From: Streptomyces sp. ACA25 | GTDB taxonomy: Bacteria; Actinomycetota; Actinomycetes; Streptomycetales; Streptomycetaceae | DNA: 64,000 nt | Reading direction: 5' to 3' | Assembly: GCF_028200735.1 (NCBI RefSeq) | Contig: NZ_JAQKPV010000002.1 | Location: 248,001 to 312,000 of the forward strand | Shown here: one piece after another, positions 1-9,067 of the stretch | Layout: every line of letters begins with the position of its first letter | Numbering within the stretch: the stretch's first letter is position 1 | Notes under the pieces: generated by a model | What the model saw: only the letters and a program-made list of their open reading frames with translations | Databases searched by the model: none | Told to the model about the DNA's origin: nothing | Made by a program: the position numbers and the translations under genes

Positions 1-64
1 GGCACTCCTCGATGCAGGCCTTGTCCTTAAGGTCGACACAAGGCTCCGCGATGACGTAGGTCAC
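1..64 (-). CDS. fdxA: 7Fe ferredoxin (FdxA family), 5' end only
   Basis: This is the N-terminal 21 residues of a ferredoxin reading off the left edge. The start is GTG at 64, preceded by a strong ribosome binding site (GAGGAGG, about 10 bases upstream). The visible peptide begins VTYVIAEPCVDLKDKAC and carries cysteines 9, 17 and 21, spaced as expected for the first cluster ligands of the actinobacterial seven-iron (3Fe-4S plus 4Fe-4S) ferredoxins. Such proteins are small soluble electron carriers, for example for cytochrome P450s. The rest of the gene lies outside the window, so cluster composition cannot be confirmed. It is divergent from the acetyltransferase gene at 205, and the 140 bases between them must hold both promoters. 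Confidence 0.85.
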   Translation of the reverse strand, partial: MTYVIAEPCVDLKDKACIEEC

Positions 65-204
65 GCTGTCGTTCCTCCTCGTTAGGGGCGGCGGGGTTCT
101 CCGCAGCTCCGCCGCCAGGCGCGCGGGAGCGCGGCGTCGTCGATGCTCAGGCCTAGTATCGCGGGTGCGGCACTCAGGACGCACACGAGGGGCGGATCAA
201 TACA

Positions 205-1206
205 GTGGAGTTCACCACGGGCGTACGGGCAGAAATCCGCATCAGCGCCGCTGACGTGGGTAAACGCGTGTCCGTCCGCAGTGAGACGGGCCCGGGGGCA
301 GAACCGGCAAGATTCACCGACACAGTGGGGGTTCTCACGTCGTGGACGGACGGCGTGCTGCGGGTCACCCGGCGGAACGGCGAAGTGGTACGGCTGGCCG
401 AGGGTGCCCTGTTCGCAGCCAAAGTGGTGCCCGCAGCTCCGGCGAGGCGGCGGGGAATTCCGGCCGGTGACGTGCGGGAACTGACCGAGGTGGCCGCACG
501 GGGCTGGCCCGCCCCGGAGCAGGAGAGGATCGGGGACTGGATCTGCCGGGCGGCCGACGGCTGGACCCGTCGGGCCAACTCGGCCGTCCCCAGCGGCCCG
601 GGCGAGCCGGACATCCACCGGATCACCTCCTGGTACGCGGCCCGCGGGCTCCCTGCTCAGCTGCACCTGCCGACCGGCTCCGCGGCCGGCCGGGAGCTGC
701 TGGCCGCCGAACTGGACCGGCAGGGGTGGACGGCGACGGGTCACGCGGTGCTGCTGGTCGCCGGGCTGGCGGCGCTCGCCGACCGGGAACCGGACCACCG
801 GGTCGTCGTGGAGCACGAACCGACCGGCACCTGGCTGCGCGGGTACCCCCGCGCGGCGGACCACCCGGAGGCCGCCCTGCGGGTGCTCCCTGCCGGACCG
901 GATGTCTTCTTCGCCACAGTGCCGGGCCGGGGCGCCGACCCGGCGGCGGTGGGTCGCTGTGTGGTGGACGGCCGCTGGGCGGGGTTCGCCGCGATCGAGG
1001 TGGCTCCGGCGCACCGGAGGGAAGGGCTGGCCACCGCGGTCATGGCCGAACTGGCACGGGACGCGCTCGCCCGGGGCGCGTCCGCGGCCTACCTGCAGGT
1101 GGAACGGGACAACGAAGCCGCACACCGGCTGTACGAGCGGCTGGGGTTCGCGGTGCACCACCACTATCACTACCGGCATCGTCAGCGGACCGGGCCGGTC
1201 CGCTGA
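205..1206 (+). CDS. GNAT acetyltransferase with extra N-terminal domains (Rv0428c/Cg3035-like)
   Basis: A 333-residue protein. The C-terminal third (about 225-330) is a GNAT acetyl-CoA-dependent N-acetyltransferase fold, with the acetyl-CoA loop RREGLATAVM near residue 272 and the NEAAHRLYERLGF element typical of the last helix and strand. The first about 70 residues form a small beta-rich, SH3-like stretch, followed by a divergent middle region of about 140 residues. This three-part layout matches the actinobacterial Rv0428c/Cg3035 group. A Corynebacterium member of that group is reported to act as an N-acetylglutamate synthase, so a role in arginine biosynthesis is possible but is inference here. 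The GTG start at 205 is preceded by GAGGGGCGG. The gene ends 16 bases before the convergent gene at 1223. Confidence 0.85.
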   Translation: MEFTTGVRAEIRISAADVGKRVSVRSETGPGAEPARFTDTVGVLTSWTDGVLRVTRRNGEVVRLAEGALFAAKVVPAAPARRRGIPAGDVRELTEVAARGWPAPEQERIGDWICRAADGWTRRANSAVPSGPGEPDIHRITSWYAARGLPAQLHLPTGSAAGRELLAAELDRQGWTATGHAVLLVAGLAALADREPDHRVVVEHEPTGTWLRGYPRAADHPEAALRVLPAGPDVFFATVPGRGADPAAVGRCVVDGRWAGFAAIEVAPAHRREGLATAVMAELARDALARGASAAYLQVERDNEAAHRLYERLGFAVHHHYHYRHRQRTGPVR

Positions 1207-1222
1207 CGATGGCGCCGGCCCG

Positions 1223-3145
1223 TCAGTTCGGTTCCAGGTCGATGATCCCGACCCTCTTCTCCGGCTCCGTCTCCCGGAGCGCCAGCCGCAGGGCACCGGC
1301 GACATCCTCCGGACCGACCGGCGTGCGACTGCCGTCTCCCCGGGTGACCAGCACATTGGCGAACTGGGAACCGTACAGGCTCTGCAGGACCTCCAGGTCG
1401 TAACTGTCCACCAGCTTGCCGTCCACCGGCTCCATGGACACGAACTGCTGCAGCGAGAACTCCGGGCTGAAGTCGATGGCGGCCACCCCACCCGCGGACA
1501 CGGTGACGAGGCCCGACATCGCGGGTTCAGCGAACTCCTCCATCGCCCGCTCCACCTCGGCCCGGCCGATCTCCGGCTCCTGAGTGGTCACCGGAACCTC
1601 GACCAGCGGATTCTCACCGCTCTCGGCCCGCTGCCGGTAGGCGTCCTCGACGGCCTGCGCAGCGGCCTCGGCATCGACGGTGGTGCCCTCCTCGCCGTAG
1701 AAGGGGGTGGGCACCCCGCCCTCGAAGGAGATCGAGCCGTTCCTCGGCCCGGCACCGCTGTCCTCGTCCATGGCGAGGTCGGTCAGGGCCGCGCCGAGTT
1801 TCTCGCCGTCGACTGCGAACTCGGGGGCGACCTGCCGCTCCGCACCGAACAGCGACCCGATGACCGTGAGCGGGTTGTAGTCCTGCCCGCTCGCGGCCCG
1901 CACGGTTGCCTCGGTGTCGATCGTCAGGCCCGCGACGGCGGGCTTGAGCTCCAGCTCGTCGTTGCCCACGAGCAGCACGAGGGGAGCGTTGGCGGACTGG
2001 TCCAGCGCGGCGTCCAGCCTGTTGACGGCCTCCTGCACGGAAGCGCCACCGATCTCGTGGCCGAGCACCGTGGTGCCCTTGGGCACGTCGTCCTGATTGA
2101 GCACCAGGCCGGCACCGTAGGCCACCACGAACACGCCGACGACTCCGGCGCCGGCCAGCTTCAGCAAGGAGCGGCCCCGGCGCTTGACCGGGCGTTCCTC
2201 GGGGGCCGGCGGGGGCGGCGGAGCGGACTCGGCGAACGGGGGGAACGGGTCCGGCGCTCCGCCCTGCGGGGGCAGCACCGATCCGGGAACGTGCGGGACA
2301 CCCCCCGTTGCGTAGGGGTCGGAGAGTGCGGGCATGGCCGCGGTCTCCTCCGGATCGGAATCCTGTCCGTACCAGGGAGGTGCGGACTCCGCGCCCGGCC
2401 CCGGCTCCGGGGAGGCGCCGGGGCCGGCGAAGTGCCCTGGCTCCGGGGAGGGAACGGCGTCCTGCATCGGAGCGCCCAGGCCCAAAGCCTGTCCGGCGAA
2501 CGGGGCGGCGGGCGGGCCCGCGGGCTCCTCCTCACGGAGCGGCCGGGACGGGGGGGCGGGCGGACCGGACGCGCCGGGGGGCGGCGGGAGCAGCGGCGTC
2601 TCGCCGGTGCCCGGGCCCGTGGTGGGGCCGCTGGGCTGCCGCACGGGCAGCGGAGGCAGTCCGCCACCGGGTGGGGGTTCCTCCGCCGCGGGCCCGGCAC
2701 CCGGCGGGACGTCGCCGCGGGGCGTGCCGGCCGGCGGGGTGTCACCGCCACCGGCCGGTGGCTTGCGGGGCTCGAACCAGGAGCTGATGGGCTTCTTGCC
2801 GGGTCCGCCGGACCCGGGCCCGCCGGACCCGGGCCGGGCTGCCCCGGGCCCCGAGGGGGCCTCTCCGGCCCCGGGGCCGCCCTCGGCCCGGGGCGGCGGC
2901 ACGTCCGCCTTCCGGTCGGCCGGGGGCGTCGGCGAGCCTTGGACGGTCTCCCGCATGACGACCGGCGGGATGGGCCGAGAGCCCGGGATGTTGATCCGGA
3001 TCCGCGTGGTCAGCGTGGTCTCGGTCTTCTTCTCCTCGGGCACCGCGGAGGTGTCCGGTCCGTCGGCGGCACCCGGAACGGTGGGCTTGCCGTACGGCTC
3101 CCACCCCCCGGCTCCGGGGGACGAACTGTCAGTTTCACGACTCAA
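1223..3145 (-). CDS. Proline-rich membrane-anchored envelope protein with YoaR-like peptidoglycan-binding region
   Basis: About 640 residues. I chose the TTG start at 3145 (LSRETDSSS) because GGGAG lies about 9 bases upstream. The frame is open 32 codons further, to 3241. Residues 1 to about 320 are low-complexity, rich in Pro, Gly, Glu and Ala, and presumably cytoplasmic. A basic cluster (KRRGRSLLK) and one transmembrane helix follow at about 328-347. The remaining about 290 residues should be outside the cell. They begin with a motif (GTTVLGHEIGG) resembling the putative peptidoglycan-binding domain seen in VanW/YoaR proteins, apparently as diverged copies, but I see no VanW catalytic domain. 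A role in the cell envelope is likely and the exact function is unknown. The gene lies 156 bases downstream of the mshB pair on the same strand. Confidence 0.8.
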   Translation of the reverse strand: MSRETDSSSPGAGGWEPYGKPTVPGAADGPDTSAVPEEKKTETTLTTRIRINIPGSRPIPPVVMRETVQGSPTPPADRKADVPPPRAEGGPGAGEAPSGPGAARPGSGGPGSGGPGKKPISSWFEPRKPPAGGGDTPPAGTPRGDVPPGAGPAAEEPPPGGGLPPLPVRQPSGPTTGPGTGETPLLPPPPGASGPPAPPSRPLREEEPAGPPAAPFAGQALGLGAPMQDAVPSPEPGHFAGPGASPEPGPGAESAPPWYGQDSDPEETAAMPALSDPYATGGVPHVPGSVLPPQGGAPDPFPPFAESAPPPPPAPEERPVKRRGRSLLKLAGAGVVGVFVVAYGAGLVLNQDDVPKGTTVLGHEIGGASVQEAVNRLDAALDQSANAPLVLLVGNDELELKPAVAGLTIDTEATVRAASGQDYNPLTVIGSLFGAERQVAPEFAVDGEKLGAALTDLAMDEDSGAGPRNGSISFEGGVPTPFYGEEGTTVDAEAAAQAVEDAYRQRAESGENPLVEVPVTTQEPEIGRAEVERAMEEFAEPAMSGLVTVSAGGVAAIDFSPEFSLQQFVSMEPVDGKLVDSYDLEVLQSLYGSQFANVLVTRGDGSRTPVGPEDVAGALRLALRETEPEKRVGIIDLEPN

Positions 3146-3301
3146 GGCACGTTCTCCCGATTTGGCTTCACCACAGCCGGCCGGCTCACGACCGGGACCG
3201 GGCGGCGCCCCCACCATACTGGGGCCCGCCCGGTCCTCCACCTCGCCCAGGGGGATTACGGAGTCTGTTCGGCACGCCTGTGCGAGCGGGCGGCGGCTCC
3301 G

Positions 3302-3682
3302 TCAGCGGGACACGCCGGCCCCGGAAGGGGGTACGGCGAACATCGGCCGCTCGGTGGGGGCCAGCGTCGCACAGAGGACAGCGGTCGTCATGCCGCCGAG
3401 GAGAAAGAGGTAACTCCCTGCCCCTGCGGCGAAGATGAAGTCACCCTGCGGCCGGGAGGCGGTCAGCACGAGCACCGTCAGGGCCCAGCCGGCGGCCGGA
3501 ACCGCCGCCCCCGCACGCGTGCGGGCCAGCAGGGCGCCTCCCCAGAACAGTCCGGCAGCCCCGGCGAGCGCCAGGAGCAGACCGAGCGGGAACCAGCCCG
3601 CCTGCACCAGCGAACCCGCCGCGCCGACCATGATTCCCAGCACACCCAGCGCGGCGTAACCGGCGAGCCGCCCGGCGGTCAT
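3302..3682 (-). CDS. Small four-helix membrane protein (DUF6113-like)
   Basis: 126 residues, almost entirely hydrophobic, with four predicted transmembrane segments (about 5-27, 31-52, 60-77 and 85-108) and a short polar C-terminus. The start ATG at 3682 overlaps the mshB stop codon by four bases (ATGA), so the two genes are translationally coupled. The composition and position after mshB match the actinobacterial family DUF6113. No catalytic motif is visible and the function is unknown. The same frame stays open far upstream inside mshB, but the overlapping ATG is the natural start. Confidence 0.8.
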   Translation of the reverse strand: MTAGRLAGYAALGVLGIMVGAAGSLVQAGWFPLGLLLALAGAAGLFWGGALLARTRAGAAVPAAGWALTVLVLTASRPQGDFIFAAGAGSYLFLLGGMTTAVLCATLAPTERPMFAVPPSGAGVSR

Positions 3683-4617
3683 CGGGTCCGCCCCCCGCCG
3701 GTGGACTCGGCCGTACCGGAGGTTCCCGCCCTGCCGGTGGCACCGGGAAGGCCCGCGAAGACATCGTCCGCCCCGGGAGGGAAGGGTTCCCCTGCGGCGA
3801 GTTGGTAGTACTCGGTGGACCACAGGGGCTGGACCAGGGCGTTGGACAGGGCGAACGCCGGCTCCCCCGCCCGGTCCTCCACGTCGATCTGCGTCGCATG
3901 GGCACGCATCGCGGCCGCCTTGGCAGCCAGTTCCCGGGGTTTGCCCGTCACAGCGAGAGCAACCTGACCGTCCGGCCCGACCCCGGACAGGTCCCCGATG
4001 CCGGCCACTCCCGCGAACCTCCCCGGCCCCACGGCCCGCAGCCGCTCGAGCGCGGCCCCGGCCGCGGAGCGGGGCAGGCAGTTCCACAGGATGCGGGTGA
4101 CACGGTGGGCTTCGGGGCCGGGGCCGGCCGCGATCTCGGCCGCCCGCATCGCCACCCGGTGCGCCTGGATGTGGTCCGGGTGACCGTAACCGCCGTCCGG
4201 GCCGTAAGTGATCATCACCTGGGGCGTCGTCTCCCGGATGATCCCGGCCAGCAGACCGGCCGCCTCGTCGACGTCCGCCTGCCAGAAGGCCTCCGGCCGG
4301 TCGTTGCCGCCGGCCCCCATCATCCCGGAATCCCGCCACCGGCCCCGGCCGCCGAGAAACCGGTGGTCCCGGACGCCCAGCGCCCTCATCGCGGCGGCCA
4401 GCTCACCGGCACGGTGCGGACCGAGCCGGTCGTCCCGGTCCGGGGCGAGGGACGCCAACTCCCGGGGGATGACCTCGCCCTCCTCACCCAGCGTGCAGGT
4501 GACCAGCGTCACGTGGTCGCCCGCGGCCGCGGAACGGGCCATGGTGACGCCGTTGCCGATCGATTCGTCATCGGGGTGCGCGTGCACCAGCAGGAGACTT
4601 CGGACCGCTGATCTCAT
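3679..4617 (-). CDS. mshB: MshB: N-acetyl-1-D-myo-inositol-2-amino-2-deoxy-alpha-D-glucopyranoside deacetylase
   Basis: 312 residues of the LmbE/PIG-L metal-dependent deacetylase family. Near the N-terminus is [12 protein letters not shown] (residues 12-23), supplying zinc ligands His14 and Asp17. [12 protein letters not shown] (142-153) supplies the third ligand, His149, at the spacing of the characterised mycobacterial enzyme. MshB removes the acetyl group from GlcNAc-inositol in mycothiol biosynthesis, the low-molecular-weight thiol pathway restricted to actinobacteria. Length matches the family. The last about 25 residues are a low-complexity Gly/Thr/Ser tail. The start is ATG at 4617 and the stop overlaps the next gene. 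Confidence 0.95.
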   Translation of the reverse strand: MRSAVRSLLLVHAHPDDESIGNGVTMARSAAAGDHVTLVTCTLGEEGEVIPRELASLAPDRDDRLGPHRAGELAAAMRALGVRDHRFLGGRGRWRDSGMMGAGGNDRPEAFWQADVDEAAGLLAGIIRETTPQVMITYGPDGGYGHPDHIQAHRVAMRAAEIAAGPGPEAHRVTRILWNCLPRSAAGAALERLRAVGPGRFAGVAGIGDLSGVGPDGQVALAVTGKPRELAAKAAAMRAHATQIDVEDRAGEPAFALSNALVQPLWSTEYYQLAAGEPFPPGADDVFAGLPGATGRAGTSGTAESTGGGRTR

Positions 4618-4653
4618 GCGTGCGAGCCTACGCCGGTGCCCGGAGGACGCCGC

Positions 4654-4848
4654 TCAGAGGCTCAGGTTGCTGATCATGCCTGCCACGCTGGAGGTCACAT
4701 CGCTGATCGTCGGCGCCAGGTTCGAGCTGGCCAGGTAGAAACCGAGCAGGACACAGACGAGCGCGTGCACAGCCTTCAGCCCGGACTTCTTGACCAGCAA
4801 GAAGACAACGATCGCCAGCAGCAGCACCGCGGATACGGAGAGGGCCAC
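4654..4848 (-). CDS. Conserved small membrane protein, two hydrophobic segments
   Basis: 64 residues. A hydrophobic N-terminal helix (about 4-19) is followed by KKSGLK, then a second hydrophobic segment (about 24-40) and a polar Ser/Thr-rich tail. The GTG start at 4848 has a good ribosome binding site (TGGAGGT, about 8 bases upstream). Similar peptides occur next to mshB in streptomycetes, from my general knowledge. I do not recognise a function. It lies 36 bases upstream of mshB on the same strand and is probably co-transcribed with it. Confidence 0.75.
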   Translation of the reverse strand: MALSVSAVLLLAIVVFLLVKKSGLKAVHALVCVLLGFYLASSNLAPTISDVTSSVAGMISNLSL

Positions 4849-5027
4849 GGCGGTTTACCTCCAGGGGCACGTGCGGATGAGGGTGGGGTCGGCGGCGGAT
4901 GCGTCCGAGAACTACCGGTGTCATACCCACCACGCGTCACGGATCATAACCACCCAGGCCACAGCATGTGTCGGTGCATCGATGCAGATGCGGGGCGCAC
5001 GCCCGCGGCGCACCGCGGAAGCCGCGC

Positions 5028-6098
5028 TCAGCCATGTGTCACGTGCGGTTTCTCCTCGGCGAAGTGGCAGGCCGAGGGGTGTTTCACCGGCCCCGTCGCG
5101 TACCTGAAGGTCTCCGGGACGAGCAGCGGCGGCTCCTCCCGGGCACACTTGTCCTGCGCCTTCCAGCAGCGGGTCCGGAAGGGACAGCCGGACGGGGGAT
5201 CGGCCGGGGAGGGCACGTCGCCGGTCAGGATGATGCGCTCGCGCTTTTCCCGGCTCTCCGGATCGGGCACCGGCACCGCGGACAGCAGTGCCTGGGTGTA
5301 GGGATGGGTCGGATGGTCGTAGATCTCGGTGTCCGTGCCGATCTCCATGATCTTTCCGAGATACATGACCGCCACCCGGTCGGAGATGTGCCGCACCACG
5401 GACAGGTCGTGGGCGATGAAGACATAGGACAGCCCGAACTCGTCCTGAAGCCGCTCCATCAGGTTGATGACCTGGGCCTGCACCGAGACGTCGAGCGCGG
5501 AGACCGGCTCGTCGGCCACGATGATCTCGGGCTGGAGTGCCAAGCCGCGGGCGATGCCGATGCGCTGACGCTGGCCGCCGGAGAACTGGTGCGGATACCG
5601 GTTGATGTACTCGGGGTTGAGCCCCACCACGTCCAGCAGCTCCCGTACCCGGCGGCGCCGGTCACCTTTGGGAACCGCCTCGGGGTGGATCTCGTACGGC
5701 TCACCGATGATGTCACCCACCGTCATCCGGGGGTTCAGCGAGGTGTACGGGTCCTGGAACACCATCTGGATGTTTCGGCGCACCGCCTTCAGCGCCCTCC
5801 CCGACAACCGGGTGAGGTCCTCCCCCTTGTGGAGGACCGCCCCGGAGGTCGGCTGCTCCAGGTTCATCAGCAGCTTGGCCACGGTCGACTTTCCGCAGCC
5901 GGACTCACCGACGATGCCCAGCGTCTCGCCCCGGTACAGCCGGAAGGAGACCCCGTCGACCGCCCGCACGCTGCCGACCTGCCGCCGGAACACCACACCC
6001 CGGGTGAGCGGAAAGTGCTTCACCAGCTTCCTGACGTCGAGCAGTACCGCGCCGTCCCCGGCCGGCCCGGCACCCGCAGGTGTGTGCGGCTCACCCAT
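5028..6098 (-). CDS. Oligopeptide/dipeptide ABC transporter ATP-binding protein (OppF/DppF type)
   Basis: 356 residues. Walker [10 protein letters not shown] sits at residues 64-72, the ABC signature [13 protein letters not shown] comes later, and Walker B ([13 protein letters not shown]) directly follows it. The C-terminal cysteine-containing oligopeptide/dipeptide extension ([14 protein letters not shown]) marks the nickel/peptide transporter subfamily. It pairs with the ATPase encoded at 6091-7110 to power the importer. The ATG at 6098 overlaps the upstream gene's stop by eight bases (ATGGGTGA), so translation is coupled. It is the last gene of the operon. Substrate specificity cannot be read from the ATPase. 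Confidence 0.93.
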   Translation of the reverse strand: MGEPHTPAGAGPAGDGAVLLDVRKLVKHFPLTRGVVFRRQVGSVRAVDGVSFRLYRGETLGIVGESGCGKSTVAKLLMNLEQPTSGAVLHKGEDLTRLSGRALKAVRRNIQMVFQDPYTSLNPRMTVGDIIGEPYEIHPEAVPKGDRRRRVRELLDVVGLNPEYINRYPHQFSGGQRQRIGIARGLALQPEIIVADEPVSALDVSVQAQVINLMERLQDEFGLSYVFIAHDLSVVRHISDRVAVMYLGKIMEIGTDTEIYDHPTHPYTQALLSAVPVPDPESREKRERIILTGDVPSPADPPSGCPFRTRCWKAQDKCAREEPPLLVPETFRYATGPVKHPSACHFAEEKPHVTHG

Positions 6099-7110
6099 CG
6101 AGCGTCTCCCTCCAGAAATGGCAGGCGCTGGTCCGGCCCTCCCCGGCCCCGTAGCGCGGCGGACGGTCGGTGACACAGATGTCCTGGGCCCTCGGACAGC
6201 GCGGGTGAAAGGGACAGCCGGGCGGAATGCTGAGGAGATTGGGCGGGAGTCCCTTGATGGCGTAGAGCTCCTTGCCCTTGTCGTCCAGCCGCGGAATCGA
6301 CTCCAGCAGCCCTTTCGTGTAGGGATGCGCCGGCCGTTTGTACAACTCGTGCACCGGGGCTGTCTCCACAATGCGCCCCGCGTACATCACCGCGATCCTG
6401 TCCGCCACATCCGCCACCACCCCCAGGTCATGCGTGATCAGGATCAGACCCATGCGGTATTCCCGCTGCAATTCCGCCAGCAGCTCCATCACCTGCGCCT
6501 GCACCGTCACATCCAGCGCCGTCGTCGGCTCGTCCGCAATGATGAGATCCGGTTCCAGCGCCAGCGCCATCGCAATCATGATCCGCTGCCGCATACCCCC
6601 CGAGAACTGATGCGGATAGTCATTCACCCGCGCCCGCGCAGCCGGAATCCGCACCCGCTCCATCAACTCCACCGCCCGCGCCTTCGCCTCCTTCCGCGAC
6701 GCACCCCGATGCACCCGGAACATTTCCCCCAGCTGAAATCCCACCGACAGCACCGGGTTCAACGCCGACAAGGCGTCCTGGAAAATCATCGCCATCCGTT
6801 CCCCACGGACGGCCCGCCGCTGTTCCCGGCCGAGGGTCAGCAGATCCCTGCCACGGAACAGGACCTCTCCCCGGGGAATGTGGCCGGGGGGCGTGTCGAG
6901 GATGCCCATGATGGCCTGAGCGGCCACCGACTTGCCCGATCCCGACTCCCCCAGCACGGCCAGCGTCTCGCCCGCGTCCACCGTGCAGTCCACACCGTTG
7001 ACGGCGCTCACGACGCCGTCCCGGGTGCGGAAGGTGACGTGCAGGCCCCGCACGTCCAGCAGCGGACCGTCCCAGGTGCCGGTCCGGGGAGTTCTGATCG
7101 CCTCGGTCAT
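6091..7110 (-). CDS. Oligopeptide/dipeptide ABC transporter ATP-binding protein (OppD/DppD type)
   Basis: 339 residues. Walker A GESGSGKS is at 54-61, the signature [17 protein letters not shown] is in the middle, and Walker B is [12 protein letters not shown]. The C-terminal peptide-transporter extension with cysteines ([14 protein letters not shown]) is present. This is the partner ATPase of the preceding entry. Residues from about 107 to 270 use codons very differently from the rest of the gene and its neighbours: alanine, valine and threonine codons end mainly in G rather than C, and GAT and CAT are common. The protein itself is normal. The start ATG at 7110 lies 12 bases after the permease gene. 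Confidence 0.93.
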   Translation of the reverse strand: MTEAIRTPRTGTWDGPLLDVRGLHVTFRTRDGVVSAVNGVDCTVDAGETLAVLGESGSGKSVAAQAIMGILDTPPGHIPRGEVLFRGRDLLTLGREQRRAVRGERMAMIFQDALSALNPVLSVGFQLGEMFRVHRGASRKEAKARAVELMERVRIPAARARVNDYPHQFSGGMRQRIMIAMALALEPDLIIADEPTTALDVTVQAQVMELLAELQREYRMGLILITHDLGVVADVADRIAVMYAGRIVETAPVHELYKRPAHPYTKGLLESIPRLDDKGKELYAIKGLPPNLLSIPPGCPFHPRCPRAQDICVTDRPPRYGAGEGRTSACHFWRETLDG

Positions 7111-7121
7111 GTGCGGCTCCC

Positions 7122-8066
7122 TCAGCGCAGCTTGGGATCGAGGGCGTCGCGGACCGCGTCGCCGAGCATGATGAAGGCCAGCACGCAGATGCTCAGTGCG
7201 GCGGCCGGGTAGAGCAGGATGTGTGGGGCGTTGCGGAACTGCATGCCGTCGGAGGCCGTCGAGATGTCCACGCCCCAGGAGACGGTCGGCGGCTGGAGCC
7301 CGACGCCCAGGAAGCTCAGGGTGGCCTCCAGCGCGATGAAGGTGCCGAGCATGATGGTGGCCATGACGATGACCGGCGCGATGGCGTTGGGCAGGATGTG
7401 CCGCAGCAGCAGCCGGGCGTTGCCCGCGCCCAGCGCGCGGGCGGCCTCCACGTAGTCGTGCCGCTTGGCCGTGATCACCGCGCCGCGGGCGATGCGGGCG
7501 ATCTGTGGCCAGCCGAGCACCGCGATCACCAGGACCACCGGCCAGATGCCGGAGAGGGTGATCATGCTCAGGAAGACGATCGCCCCGAGGATCAGCGGGA
7601 TGGCGAAGAAGATGTCGGTGGCCCGGGAGAGCAGCGAATCCCAGAACCCGCCGAAGAATCCGGCCAGGCCGCCCACCACGGTGCCCAGCAGGGCGACTCC
7701 CAGAGTCGCGCAGACCCCGACCGCGATCGAGGCGCGGGCCCCGTGCACGGTGCGCGCGTAGACGTCGCAGCCCTGGGTGTCGAAGCCGAACCAGTGACCG
7801 GAGGACGGCCCGTCGAGCGACCGGCCGAGCCGGCAGGTGAGCGGGTCCTGGGCCGTGATCAGCCCGGGCCACAACGCGATGAGAATCAGGAAGAGGATCA
7901 GGACGGAGGAGACGAGGAAGACCGGGTTGCGCCGCAGGTCGTGCCAGGCGTCCGAGGTGAGGCTGCGGGCCGCCCCGGGGTCGGGGGCGGAGTCGCCGCC
8001 GGCGGCGGCCCGGGCAGCCGCGTCCTCCTGGGCTTCCAGGGGCGGGTCCCGGTGCGGGTCAGGCAT
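7122..8066 (-). CDS. Peptide ABC transporter permease (DppC/OppC type)
   Basis: 314 residues. A polar N-terminal tail of about 45 residues precedes a first membrane helix (FLVSSVLILFLILIALWPG). A periplasmic-type loop and five further helices follow. The permease EAA loop that docks the ATPases is visible as EAARALGAGNARLLLRHILP. The ATG at 8066 overlaps the stop of the upstream permease by eight bases (ATGCCTGA). Together with the DppB-type subunit it forms the membrane channel of the importer. Confidence 0.93.
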   Translation of the reverse strand: MPDPHRDPPLEAQEDAAARAAAGGDSAPDPGAARSLTSDAWHDLRRNPVFLVSSVLILFLILIALWPGLITAQDPLTCRLGRSLDGPSSGHWFGFDTQGCDVYARTVHGARASIAVGVCATLGVALLGTVVGGLAGFFGGFWDSLLSRATDIFFAIPLILGAIVFLSMITLSGIWPVVLVIAVLGWPQIARIARGAVITAKRHDYVEAARALGAGNARLLLRHILPNAIAPVIVMATIMLGTFIALEATLSFLGVGLQPPTVSWGVDISTASDGMQFRNAPHILLYPAAALSICVLAFIMLGDAVRDALDPKLR

Positions 8067-8982
8067 AGCGGATCCTCGGGTCGAGCACGGCGTAGAGAAG
8101 ATCGACGAGCAGATTGGCCAACAGGAAGATCAGCACCAGGACCGTGACGAATCCGACCACCGTGGGCGAGTTCTGCCGCAGGATGCCCTGGTAGAGCTGG
8201 TAACCGACCCCCTGGATGTTGAAGATCCGTTCGGTGACGATGGCGCCGGCCATCAGAATGCCGATGTCGGCTCCCAGGTAGGTGACCACCGGGATCAGGG
8301 AATTGCGCAGCAGGTGGCGCGTGGTCACCCGGGAACGGGAGAGTCCTTTGGCCACCGCGGTACGGATGTAGTCGGCGCGGGCGTTCTCCGCGATCGAGGT
8401 CCGGGTGAGCCGGGTGACGTAGGCCAGCGAGACCAGGGCCAGGATCAGGCCCGGCACGATCAGCTCGGAGAAGCGGGCCTCGGGGCTCACCGCGGGGTTC
8501 ATCCAGCCCAGCTCGACGCCGAGGAAGAACTGCGCAGTGGTGCCGAGGACGAACGTGGGGATCGCGATCACGATCAGTGTCATCAGCAGCACCGAGGTGT
8601 CGATGCTTTTCCCGCGGCGGAGTCCGGAGACGACGCCGAGCACCAGTCCGAAGGCCATCTCGAAGGCGAGTGCGATCAACATGAGCCGGAAGCTGATCGG
8701 GAACGCCGCGCCCATCAGCTCGATGACGGGCCGGCCGTCGAAGGCGGTGCCGAAGTCACCGGTGAAGATGTTGCCCAGGTACAGCAGGTACTGCTGCCAC
8801 ACCGGCCGGTCGAGATGGAACTGCTCACGCAGTACCCGGGCGGTGGCCGGGTCCGGTGCCCGGTCGCCGAACAGCCCGGCGACCGGGTCGCCGAGGGCGT
8901 ACACCATGACGAAGATCAGAAAAGTCGCCCCGAGGAAGACCGGGATCATCTGGAGCAGGCGCCTGGCGACGTAACGCCCCAC
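8059..8982 (-). CDS. Peptide ABC transporter permease (DppB/OppB type)
   Basis: 307 residues from the GTG at 8982 (VGRYVARRLLQMIPVFLG), which has AAGGAGG about 5 bases upstream. A further upstream start in the same frame, at 9033, lacks such a site and would overlap the intergenic hairpin. The protein shows six hydrophobic helices, with the first at the extreme N-terminus and a large loop after it, as usual for DppB. The EAA-type loop is present as YIRTAVAKGLSRSRVTTRHL. It forms the channel with the DppC-type subunit. Confidence 0.93.
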   Translation of the reverse strand: MGRYVARRLLQMIPVFLGATFLIFVMVYALGDPVAGLFGDRAPDPATARVLREQFHLDRPVWQQYLLYLGNIFTGDFGTAFDGRPVIELMGAAFPISFRLMLIALAFEMAFGLVLGVVSGLRRGKSIDTSVLLMTLIVIAIPTFVLGTTAQFFLGVELGWMNPAVSPEARFSELIVPGLILALVSLAYVTRLTRTSIAENARADYIRTAVAKGLSRSRVTTRHLLRNSLIPVVTYLGADIGILMAGAIVTERIFNIQGVGYQLYQGILRQNSPTVVGFVTVLVLIFLLANLLVDLLYAVLDPRIRYA

Positions 8983-9015
8983 GGGGCCTCCTTGCGGATG
9001 CGAGGGTCGGTCACC

Positions 9016-9053
9016 GGGGCCGCCACCGCCCACCGGTGCGCGGTGGCGGCCCC
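9016..9053. terminator. Intra-operon hairpin between binding-protein and permease genes
   Basis: A perfect 13-base inverted repeat (GGGGCCGCCACCG at 9016-9028 and its complement at 9041-9053) with a 12-base loop. It lies 15 bases after the binding-protein stop and 34 bases before the permease start. In such a position it probably acts as a partial terminator or 3' stabilising structure that keeps binding-protein mRNA in excess over the membrane components. That role is inference from similar operons. Confidence 0.6.
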
Positions 9054-9067
9054 GGACGGGAGGCCGG

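Noticed and set aside
902..3808. Very long plus-strand open frame (over 900 codons) opposite the proline-rich envelope gene
   Set aside because: It is a by-product of high-GC codon bias on the other strand: it is rich in Arg, Gly and Pro, crosses several real genes, and has no recognisable domain. Similar antisense frames opposite typA, the peptide importer and the fumarases were dismissed for the same reason.
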